A DNA stretch of 5,822 bases from Pseudobdellovibrionaceae bacterium. Lineage in GTDB: Bacteria > Bdellovibrionota > Bdellovibrionia > Bdellovibrionales > JAMPXM01. Every line of letters begins with the position of its first letter. Position 1 is the first letter of the stretch. Both the position numbers and the translations under genes were made by a program. Below the pieces are notes generated by a model, which had not been told where the DNA came from, searched no databases, and saw only the letters and a program-made list of their open reading frames with translations. The DNA lies in contig JAEUWE010000232.1 of NCBI GenBank assembly GCA_016791465.1, forward strand, positions 1 to 5,822, given 5' to 3'. This document shows positions 1 to 4,387 of the stretch, piece by piece.

Positions 1-325
1 AATAGCTCGCTCGCAGAGTCGAGGTCAGTCCTGATTTTCGGTGAACCGCAGAGAGCACTCCCAAATATGATCCCGAATACGAGGCCGGCTGACTCTCATC
101 GGCCGTGCGGGCCGTTTCCACGAGAAGCTGCCCGCTCAGGAGAAAGGGTTTTCCATCAAGATCAGCACTTGCAGCCAGAGTCGCCGGATCATTCGCGAGA
201 GCCGCGGACTGCGCATGCGCCTTTGAAGCCGTCATCGCGACAAAGAGAGAACAGAGTGTCGCGGCCACAGCCGTCGCGCCCTGTTTTACTCCTGTCGATT
301 GTGCGTACGACTGACTTCGAACCAC
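1..325 (-). CDS. Secreted, probably outer-membrane beta-barrel protein, N-terminal part (runs off left edge)
   Basis: An open minus-strand frame starts at GTG 325 and continues for 108 codons to the window edge without a stop. An in-frame TGA lies directly before the GTG, so the start cannot be further upstream. A GAGG-type ribosome binding site sits about 10 nt upstream. Residues 1-38 form a Sec signal peptide: a basic start with R3 and K14, a hydrophobic core around residues 17-31, and an AHA|QS signal peptidase I site after A38. The mature part begins with a short Ala/Asp-rich stretch. From about residue 60 it shows alternating polar and hydrophobic residues with Ser, Gly, Tyr and Leu (FLLSGQLLVE, YSGSYLGVLSAVH, LTSTLRASY), as in transmembrane beta-strands. 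I infer an outer-membrane protein of unknown specificity; a periplasmic beta-rich protein is possible. The C-terminus, which would settle barrel type, is outside the window. Confidence 0.68.
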   Translation of the reverse strand, partial: MVRSQSYAQSTGVKQGATAVAATLCSLFVAMTASKAHAQSAALANDPATLAASADLDGKPFLLSGQLLVETARTADESQPASYSGSYLGVLSAVHRKSGLTSTLRASY

Positions 326-539
326 TCAAACCCCGCCTCGGAACATCCGTTCCGCGTCTCGGACAGTGCAACCACCGCGCCGACACTTTTTGACACCAGA
401 TCTCGAGACGACTTCGAGCTTGAACTGTCAGGCAGGCTGTCGCCGCACCCTCAAATCGTCGGAGATATCCGCTCCTGTGGTATCACGTATATGCGACGCG
501 TCGTAGCGGCGAATGGCTTCATTTCGAAATTTCAGGGTG
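326..539. other. Intergenic stretch, no gene seen
   Basis: No convincing coding region was found on either strand. Open frames here lack a ribosome binding site and read as Arg/Ser/Pro-rich, low-quality protein. Besides the dyad at 339-354 there are two short palindromes: CGACGCGTCG at 494-503 and ATTTCGAAAT at 521-530. A promoter for the secreted-protein gene should lie here, but no clear -35/-10 pair could be picked out on the minus strand. Confidence 0.5.
339..354. promoter_or_regulatory. Perfect dyad CGGAAC-N4-GTTCCG before the secreted-protein start
   Basis: A perfect 6-bp inverted repeat with a 4-nt spacer (ATCC on the plus strand) lies 14-29 nt upstream of the GTG start at 325. Its core GAAC-N4-GTTC has the form of a LexA-type SOS operator known from Firmicutes and some other bacteria. 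It could equally be another dimeric repressor's site, or a small RNA hairpin next to the ribosome binding site. One short dyad is weak evidence by itself. Confidence 0.3.
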
Positions 540-589
540 CTGAGAAAGGAAAACACGGTACCCATAAGACATGCTTATGGGTACCAGTG
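540..589 (-). terminator. Long hairpin with T-rich tail (second terminator or processing site)
   Basis: GGTACCCATAAG (557-568) and CTTATGGGTACC (574-585) form a perfect 12-bp stem around the 5-nt loop ACATG. CAC (554-556) and GTG (587-589) extend it by 3 bp past a single bulged A. Read on the minus strand, the stem is followed by GTGTTTTCCTTTCTC, so it resembles an intrinsic terminator with an interrupted T tract. No T run follows on the plus strand. It lies downstream of another terminator-like hairpin and may be a backup stop, an RNA stabiliser or a protein-binding palindrome. Confidence 0.45.
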
Positions 590-626
590 GCTGCGCCAGC
601 GATAATCGACAAAGCTCTCTGCTCGT

Positions 627-647
627 AAAAACCCACACGCATGTGGG
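627..647 (-). terminator. Intrinsic terminator of the 96-residue protein gene
   Basis: On the minus strand CCCACA, loop TGCG and TGTGGG form a 6-bp GC-rich stem, followed at once by TTTTT (627-631). The hairpin begins 5 nt after the TAA at 653-655. Stem, tight loop, T run and position all match a Rho-independent terminator for a minus-strand gene. On the plus strand the T run is missing. Confidence 0.8.
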
Positions 648-652
648 CCAGT

Positions 653-943
653 TTACAAAATCCGACCCCATGTGCCCTGCCTCGCTTCTGGTGATTCGAA
701 TTGGTAGCGCTCCTCTGACCGGCGGCCCGGAGCAACACGCCTTTTGAGCTCAGTTGTCGCGATGGCAATCAAGATCCGTAAAGCCGTGCGAACCAATCCC
801 GTCGCCAATACAGTCGCGTGCTGAAACAGCGTCGACCATGTGCTCGTCGCCGAAACCGCCGACTGTTTTTCTATTTTCAATACTGGTCGCAGTTCGTGCG
901 CCGTCGTCGTCGCAAAATAACCAGCTGCATTTTTCGTATTCAT
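653..943 (-). CDS. Unrecognised 96-residue basic protein with a hydrophobic helix
   Basis: The gene opens with ATG at 943 behind AGAGGA (948-953, 4-5 nt spacing) and ends at TAA 653. An intrinsic terminator follows 5 nt later, so start and end signals both support a real transcript. I do not recognise the family. Residues 1-34 are polar and Thr/Ala-rich. Residues 35-65 are mostly hydrophobic (HATVLATGLVRTALRILIAI) with R52 and R56 inside, suggesting an amphipathic or weak transmembrane helix. Residues 67-96 are strongly charged, with KRR and GRR clusters. There are no cysteines and no signal peptidase site. An upstream in-frame ATG at 1033 would add 30 residues, but the ribosome binding site favours 943. 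The 172-nt gap upstream has no clear promoter, so transcription may start before the 40-codon gene at 1116-1238. A membrane-associated or nucleic-acid-binding small protein is possible, but no function is assigned. Confidence 0.58.
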   Translation of the reverse strand: MNTKNAAGYFATTTAHELRPVLKIEKQSAVSATSTWSTLFQHATVLATGLVRTALRILIAIATTELKRRVAPGRRSEERYQFESPEARQGTWGRIL

Positions 944-1096
944 ATATTCCTCTAATATTTTTTCGTCTGGCCTTATGCGCGCGCAAAGCTCCACGCCTGC
1001 TCGTTTCGAACAGCGCGGAAAAACAAAGCACACCGCAAAAGGACCTAGACCTTTAACGTCTTAAACTCTCGTGAACTTTTCTTGGGAATCACCAAC

Positions 1097-1110
1097 CCCG
1101 CTTACGCGGG
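1097..1110 (-). terminator. Small GC hairpin after the 40-codon gene
   Basis: CCCGC, a 4-nt loop (GTAA on the minus strand) and GCGGG form a 5-bp stem starting 5 nt past the stop of the 1116-1238 gene. The tail GTTGGTGATT is only weakly T-rich, so it would be an inefficient terminator or a 3'-end stabiliser. The rest of 944-1115 holds no gene that I can see. Confidence 0.3.
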
Positions 1111-1115
1111 CCTCG

Positions 1116-1238
1116 TCATTTGACTCGAGGGACGAGAAGGAGGCGAATATCAAGATCACGTCCATCACACTGGATGGTAACTTCACGCTGACGCATCTCA
1201 CATTTTTCAGCGCGCATTTCGATATTGAACAGAATCAT
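1116..1238 (-). CDS. Unrecognised 40-residue small protein with very strong ribosome binding site
   Basis: ATG at 1238 lies exactly 7 nt behind AAGGAGG (1246-1252), the best ribosome binding site in the window. The frame closes at TGA 1116-1118. The protein starts MILFNIEMRAEKCEMRQREV, contains two cysteines (C13, C24), and has a polar middle with an Asp-rich piece (D25, D28, D30). It ends in a hydrophobic strand, IRLLLVP, with basic VK. It has no signal peptide or membrane segment. An in-frame ATG six codons upstream (1256) overlaps the ribosome binding site and is less likely. A candidate promoter ends about 30 nt upstream. The family is not recognised; it could be a small regulator, an antitoxin-like peptide or a leader peptide for the gene at 653-943 on the same strand. 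A longer plus-strand frame over the same bases lacks a ribosome binding site. Confidence 0.5.
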   Translation of the reverse strand: MILFNIEMRAEKCEMRQREVTIQCDGRDLDIRLLLVPRVK

Positions 1239-1245
1239 GTTCAAG

Positions 1246-1252
1246 CCTCCTT
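1246..1252 (-). promoter_or_regulatory. Near-consensus ribosome binding site AAGGAGG
   Basis: On the minus strand AAGGAGG is followed by the 7-nt spacer CTTGAAC and ATG at 1238. It decides the start over the in-frame ATG at 1256. Such a complete anti-16S match with ideal spacing is rare by chance and is the main evidence for the small gene. Confidence 0.6.
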
Positions 1253-1269
1253 TCATAAGACTATAGATA

Positions 1270-1299
1270 AATATACTGTTATGCGAAAATCGTGCACAA
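1270..1299 (-). promoter_or_regulatory. Candidate sigma-70 promoter for the 40-codon gene
   Basis: On the minus strand TTGTGC (1294-1299), an 18-nt spacer and TATATT (1270-1275, five of six bases of the -10 consensus) lie in an AT-rich block. Transcription would begin near 1263, giving a leader of about 25 nt that contains the AAGGAGG. The -35 matches only at TTG, so this is a moderate to weak call. Confidence 0.38.
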
Positions 1300-1356
1300 G
1301 CAAATGGAATTCAATTTAATTTTATAACTAGCACGCGCACTCTTGATGTTCATAAA

Positions 1357-1406
1357 GTTGCAAAACGGAACCACTCACGCACATCGCAGCGGTTCCGTTT
1401 TGTGAC
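1357..1406 (+). promoter_or_regulatory. Perfect 12-bp inverted repeat in front of the ferredoxin ribosome binding site
   Basis: CAAAACGGAACC (1361-1372) and GGTTCCGTTTTG (1391-1402) are perfect complements around an 18-nt spacer. As RNA the stem extends four pairs outward with two G-U pairs, to 1357/1406, and ends 2 nt before GGAG (1409-1412). With A4 before and T4 after its GC core it resembles a bidirectional terminator on both strands. Because it lies within the probable leader of the ferredoxin-glycosylase unit, it may be an attenuator, a translation-control hairpin or an operator. A weak -10-like TATAAC at 1323-1328 could place the transcript start upstream of it, but no matching -35 is visible. 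Confidence 0.5.
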
Positions 1407-1417
1407 CTGGAGAAAAA

Positions 1418-1744
1418 ATGGAAACAACACACAAGCCCTACGACCTGCATGTTTTGGTTTGCACGAACACTAGACCAGAAGGTCAGAAAAAATCCTGCGG
1501 TCCGCTTGGTGCAGAGGCACTTCGAGTAGAACTCAAAGACTGGTTAAAGAGCGAACTTGATGCGCGGCCCGAACTTAAAGGCAAAGTGCGCGCTCGCGTG
1601 AATGGATCCGGCTGCCTCGACTTTTGCTCAAAAGGCATTGCGATTGCGCTCTACCCCGATTCCGACTTCATCGTGAATGTCTGCAGCGACGACGCGGAAA
1701 ACATCAAGCAGCTCATCAGAAAAAAACTGGATTCATTCAAGTGA
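1418..1744 (+). CDS. Thioredoxin-like [2Fe-2S] ferredoxin
   Basis: This 108-residue protein has the cysteine pattern of the thioredoxin-fold [2Fe-2S] ferredoxins (the NuoE-like, Aquifex Fd type): C15, then C27 eleven residues later, then C66 and C70 as CLDFC. The first pair follows the strand LHVLVC, and the second sits in NGSGCLDFCSKG before the strand IAIALYP, as in this family. It should carry one low-potential cluster and transfer single electrons in the cytoplasm; the partner is unknown. C89 is an extra cysteine. The start ATG is preceded by GGAG (1409-1412) with 5-nt spacing, right after an inverted repeat. Its last codon and stop overlap the GTG start of the uracil-DNA glycosylase gene (GTGA), so the two are almost certainly co-translated. 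Family assignment is firm, the physiological role is open. Confidence 0.9.
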   Translation: METTHKPYDLHVLVCTNTRPEGQKKSCGPLGAEALRVELKDWLKSELDARPELKGKVRARVNGSGCLDFCSKGIAIALYPDSDFIVNVCSDDAENIKQLIRKKLDSFK

Positions 1745-2412
1745 AACTCGCCTACGCTTCGTGCTCACAGGCGAAGGCCATTGCGAACTGCCAAAAGTGT
1801 CCGCGTCTTCGCGAGTACTGCGCCGACATCGCGCAGACCAAGCGTAAAGCCTACGCCGAATGGACGTACTGGGGACGGCCCGTTCCCAATTTCGGAACAG
1901 GCGAAGTCTCGCTTCTCGTTGTTGGCCTAGCACCGGCAGCCCATGGCGCCAATCGCACAAGTCGAATGTTCACGGGCGACCGGTCAGGCGAGTGGCTCTA
2001 TCGCGCGCTTCACAAGGCGGGCTTTGCAAAAACGGCAGGATTTGAGCACGCCGATGACAATGAGCTCATCGATTGCATGATCACGTCGGTCGCGCACTGT
2101 GCGCCTCCCGACAACAAGCCGACACGGGATGAAATTGAGAACTGCCGTCCGTTCTTAGAGAAGACGCTTCGAGATGCAAAGCCGAAAGCTATTCTTTGCC
2201 TTGGGGGCCTTGCGTGGGAAGAGACCTTGAAAGCTCTTGGGCATTCGCGAACGCGATTTGCTCACGGTGCGCAGACTTCGGTCAAAACCGATAGCGGAAC
2301 AATCGAGGTCTTCGCAAGCTTTCATCCGAGCCAGCAGAACACCTTTACCAAACGACTGACGGAGCCGATGTTCGACTCCGTCTTCACTGCTATTCGTCGC
2401 AGCCTTTATTGA
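1741..2412 (+). CDS. Uracil-DNA glycosylase, [4Fe-4S] family 5 (UDGb) type
   Basis: This 223-residue enzyme should excise uracil (and possibly other deaminated bases) from DNA in base-excision repair. Motif 1, GLAPAAHGANRT (62-73), followed by MFTGD (76-80), has the family 5 form, lacking the catalytic Asp or Asn of other UDG families at that place. Motif 2 is HPSQQNTFT (195-203). The iron-sulfur ligands fit CxxC (C17, C20), then C120 and C135 separated by 14 residues; C27 and C112 are extra cysteines. The start must be GTG 1741, since the next in-frame ATG is residue 76, inside motif 1, and GTG gives the expected family N-terminus. It overlaps the ferredoxin stop by 4 nt with only a weak GGA upstream, so it probably depends on translational coupling. 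Its stop overlaps the convergent pstS stop by 7 bp. Family 4 is the main alternative, but the motif 1 sequence favours family 5. Confidence 0.93.
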   Translation: MKLAYASCSQAKAIANCQKCPRLREYCADIAQTKRKAYAEWTYWGRPVPNFGTGEVSLLVVGLAPAAHGANRTSRMFTGDRSGEWLYRALHKAGFAKTAGFEHADDNELIDCMITSVAHCAPPDNKPTRDEIENCRPFLEKTLRDAKPKAILCLGGLAWEETLKALGHSRTRFAHGAQTSVKTDSGTIEVFASFHPSQQNTFTKRLTEPMFDSVFTAIRRSLY

Positions 2413-3455
2413 CCCGAAACGTCTTTGATCTTGGCTTTGAGCTTCGTCACCAATGTTTTTGGCAATGGCGAATAACCGAGCGGAGCAGAATAGGCCTGTC
2501 CTTTATCAAAAGCCCAGGTGAGAACTCGCTCAATCTCTTTTCCCGCCGGAGCCGCCGTTTTCGGATAGGCCAAAAGGTATGTGAAAGCGGCAATGGGGTA
2601 TGACTTTGCGCCCGCTGCCATCGTCAGTGAACCGCGAAAATCTGCGGGCAGAGTTTTAATCGCCTGACCGGCAGCCTCAGTCACAGAATCAAGATCCGCC
2701 TTAACGAACTTCCCTTCTCTATTTTTCAGCGTCGCGCGTGGAAGCTTCTCACTGAGCGCATAAGTCAGCTCAACGTAGCCAATGGAACCAACGGTGTTCT
2801 TGATATTCGCCGTCACACCCTCGTTCCCTTTGCCGCCAAGCCCGGTCGGCCACTTGATCGCTTTACCGACACCGACCTCTTTAGCAAAGTTCGGATCGGC
2901 CTTGCCGAGATAGTCGGTGAAAACACCGGTCGTACCCGAAGAATCAGATCGATAGACAAAAACTACGGCTTGATCAGGAAGTTGAACACCACTGTTCAAC
3001 GCTTGAATCTTCGGATCATTCCATTTTTTAATCTGGCCGCGGACAATGGCCGAGATCACATCACTGTCGAGCTTAAGCTCAGTCTTCAGCATCGGAAGAT
3101 TGTAAGAAAGAACAACGGCGCCAATCGCCACTGGAAAATGCAGAACCGCTCCGCCGGCATCGCTCATCTCTTGATCGGTCATCGGTACATCTGACGCTGC
3201 GAAATCAATAGTCTTCTTCTGCAGCTGCTTAATACCGCCGCCAGAACCAATCGACTGATAGTTCAATTCTACTTTGGGATTTTCTTTGTTGTACTCAGCA
3301 AACCACTTCGAGAAGAGAGGATTGATAAATGTCGATCCTGCTCCGGTCATCAAGAGCGTATCGCCCCGCATCTGCGCCGCCTCACCTCGAGGAGCGAAAA
3401 CCAGAGGAGCAAACGCCAAGAGAGAGAGAACAAGAAGAGACAAACGACCCATCAT
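2406..3455 (-). CDS. pstS: Phosphate ABC transporter periplasmic binding protein PstS
   Basis: This 349-residue protein binds inorganic phosphate in the periplasm for the PstCAB importer. A signal peptide with a Leu-rich core (LSLLVLSLLAFAPLVFA, residues 5-21) is followed by the family's phosphate-binding elements: TGAGSTF (37-43), GSGGG (70-74), SDVPM (88-92) and YRSDSSGTT (168-176), where R169, D171, S173, G174 and T175 match ligand residues of known PstS proteins. The hinge-region motif VRGQIKKWNDP (138-148) is typical. Frame extends up to an ATG at 3506, but GGAGGT (3460-3465) and the signal peptide point to ATG 3455 or the adjacent ATG 3452 (4 or 7 nt spacing). No pstC, pstA, pstB or phoU follows: the next gene downstream is convergent. 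It is thus an orphan pstS here. The PHP gene lies 103 nt upstream on the same strand. Length is normal and no residue appears missing. Confidence 0.95.
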   Translation of the reverse strand: MMGRLSLLVLSLLAFAPLVFAPRGEAAQMRGDTLLMTGAGSTFINPLFSKWFAEYNKENPKVELNYQSIGSGGGIKQLQKKTIDFAASDVPMTDQEMSDAGGAVLHFPVAIGAVVLSYNLPMLKTELKLDSDVISAIVRGQIKKWNDPKIQALNSGVQLPDQAVVFVYRSDSSGTTGVFTDYLGKADPNFAKEVGVGKAIKWPTGLGGKGNEGVTANIKNTVGSIGYVELTYALSEKLPRATLKNREGKFVKADLDSVTEAAGQAIKTLPADFRGSLTMAAGAKSYPIAAFTYLLAYPKTAAPAGKEIERVLTWAFDKGQAYSAPLGYSPLPKTLVTKLKAKIKDVSGQ

Positions 3456-3459
3456 ACAG

Positions 3460-3500
3460 ACCTCCACGCTGACATAAAAAATGTCGGACTGGCTCCAGTC
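3460..3500 (-). promoter_or_regulatory. pstS ribosome binding site and two tandem dyads
   Basis: GGAGGT (3460-3465) precedes the pstS start. Just upstream lie two inverted repeats: GACAT-N5-ATGTC (3471-3485, with A5 in the middle on the plus strand) and GACTGG-CT-CCAGTC (3487-3500). On the plus strand CTGACATAAAA (3469-3479) partly resembles half of the enterobacterial Pho box, but the second half does not follow. A TTGACG lies at 3537-3542 on the minus strand without a good -10. These dyads could be operator sites or leader hairpins controlling pstS; a classical PhoB promoter is not established. Confidence 0.35.
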
Positions 3501-3558
3501 ATACATCGGCTCGCCAACAAAGATTGGTCAGGATTACGTCAAGACCGTGGTTCCATCA

Positions 3559-4287
3559 TCAAGCTGAACAAGAAACAGGCAGAGCAAGCTCGGCCTCGTT
3601 CCAGAACGCAAACTCGACCCGTTGCTTACGAACAGCGTCAAGAATCGCCTCGGGCGAACGCTCGCCGCGCGAGACGCCGAGTTTGGTCTTCCAGGACCGA
3701 ATCTGCCGGGGATGATGCAGATCGCTGGTTGCAATCATTGGTAAGCCCGAACGGTGTACCTCATCAAAAAAACGAGGCCCACTCGCGACCTCCCACGCAT
3801 CAAAGGCATCGCGAAACTCCTCGCGACGATCCCAGAGATGCAGAGTCTGAGGCTCCCACTTTCCAGTGTGAACAGGATGAGCTGCAACGGAGATCGCCCC
3901 TTGCTCGCGAAGCTCCTTCAGCATGTCCTCAATCGAGCTTTCGGCTGGAATCCACTTCGACACCCCGATCCCAAGAACATGCGCCGATCGGCTATTCAAG
4001 AGGGAGTTTTTACTCAGCTCATACCCAGGAAGCACGAGCATTCGATACTGGCGCCAAGCTCGTTCCGCCGCCTCATGTACCGTTTCGAGATACTGGGGAA
4101 ACGAGTCCGGCGTTAACGTAAACTTCAAGGCACCGGCAGCAAGCCCGAGAAAGCTCTTTTGCTCGCAGATGTGATCCGTAATCGCAATGCAACCAAAGCC
4201 GCGCTCGCCATAGAAATCGACAAGTTCTGAGACACTGAGCTTGCCATCACTGAATGTGGAGTGAACATGTAAGTCCGCCATGATCAT
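3559..4287 (-). CDS. PHP-domain metal-dependent phosphoesterase
   Basis: The protein (242 residues from ATG 4287) has the conserved metal-binding positions of the PHP (polymerase and histidinol phosphatase) superfamily: DLHVHSTFSDG (H7, H9, D14), TDH (D38, H39), GYEL (E90), H103 in HVLGIG, AAHP (H137), and SDLHH (D189, H191). A three-metal phosphoesterase active site is therefore intact. It most resembles the stand-alone COG0613/TrpH-like enzymes, whose members act on nucleotides, RNA 5' ends or other phosphate esters; the substrate cannot be read from the sequence. A helical insert of about 45 residues separates TDH from GYEL. Start choice is uncertain: TTG 4305, ATG 4287 and ATG 4281 are all in frame and none has a strong ribosome binding site; the domain itself starts at D5. 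It diverges from the ppx-type gene and lies upstream of pstS on the same strand. Confidence 0.87.
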   Translation of the reverse strand: MIMADLHVHSTFSDGKLSVSELVDFYGERGFGCIAITDHICEQKSFLGLAAGALKFTLTPDSFPQYLETVHEAAERAWRQYRMLVLPGYELSKNSLLNSRSAHVLGIGVSKWIPAESSIEDMLKELREQGAISVAAHPVHTGKWEPQTLHLWDRREEFRDAFDAWEVASGPRFFDEVHRSGLPMIATSDLHHPRQIRSWKTKLGVSRGERSPEAILDAVRKQRVEFAFWNEAELALPVSCSA

Positions 4288-4306
4288 GAGCCCATGATGA
4301 CTCAAT

Positions 4307-4332
4307 CGAGCCTGGGACGGTGTCAGGCATCG
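4307..4332. promoter_or_regulatory. Inverted repeat between the divergent PHP and ppx-type genes
   Basis: CGAGCCTG (4307-4314) pairs with CAGGC-A-TCG (4324-4332), giving eight base pairs with one bulge around a 9-nt loop. It lies in the roughly 100-bp divergent promoter region, about 20 nt upstream of the preferred PHP start, and could be an operator or a leader hairpin of the PHP transcript. The evidence is the repeat only. Confidence 0.25.
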
Positions 4333-4351
4333 GTCAGAGAACTGTTCGATC

Positions 4352-4382
4352 TTGATTTACAAGCAGGTCCAGCCGATACAAT
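4352..4382 (+). promoter_or_regulatory. Possible promoter of the ppx-type gene
   Basis: TACAAT (4377-4382) matches the -10 consensus at five of six bases. Upstream are TTGATT (4352-4357, spacer 19) and TTTACA (4356-4361, spacer 15); neither spacing is ideal. A start of transcription near 4389 would make ATG 4388 essentially leaderless or outside the message, and would favour ATG 4421 as the real translation start. Confidence 0.33.
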
Positions 4383-4387
4383 AGTAC

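Noticed and set aside
189..386. Minus-strand frame from ATG 386
   Set aside because: It lies in another frame of the same strand as the secreted-protein gene. That gene shows a clear signal peptide and beta pattern; this one shows nothing recognisable.
67..628. Two plus-strand open frames (67-393 and 299-628) of about 108 codons each
   Set aside because: They lack a ribosome binding site, have an unnatural Arg/Pro/Ser-rich make-up, and the first lies antisense to the signal-peptide gene at 1-325.
754..1056. Plus-strand 100-codon frame with a hydrophobic middle
   Set aside because: It opens at TTG without a ribosome binding site and is antisense to 653-943, which has both a ribosome binding site and a terminator.
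1097..1110. CRISPR-repeat-like palindrome CCCGCTTACGCGGG
   Set aside because: It occurs once only; there are no repeat-spacer units and no cas genes in the window.
1071..1319. Plus-strand 82-codon frame, fairly protein-like in its middle
   Set aside because: It would start at GTG without a ribosome binding site. It is antisense to the 40-codon gene with AAGGAGG. It is not impossible, so it is noted here.
1624..1740. Upstream extension of the uracil-DNA glycosylase frame to ATG 1624
   Set aside because: The extension overlaps the ferredoxin's CLDFC region in another frame and adds sequence not expected in the family. GTG 1741 gives the normal N-terminus.
3469..3487. Pho box upstream of pstS
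   Set aside because: Only the first half, CTGACATAAAA, resembles it. The second repeat unit is inverted and wrongly spaced, so a PhoB site is not claimed.
3456..3506. pstS start at ATG 3506
   Set aside because: It would place 17 polar residues before the signal peptide and ignore the GGAGGT directly before 3455/3452.
3729..4174. Several plus-strand frames across the PHP gene
   Set aside because: They are antisense shadows of a gene with all metal-binding motifs intact.
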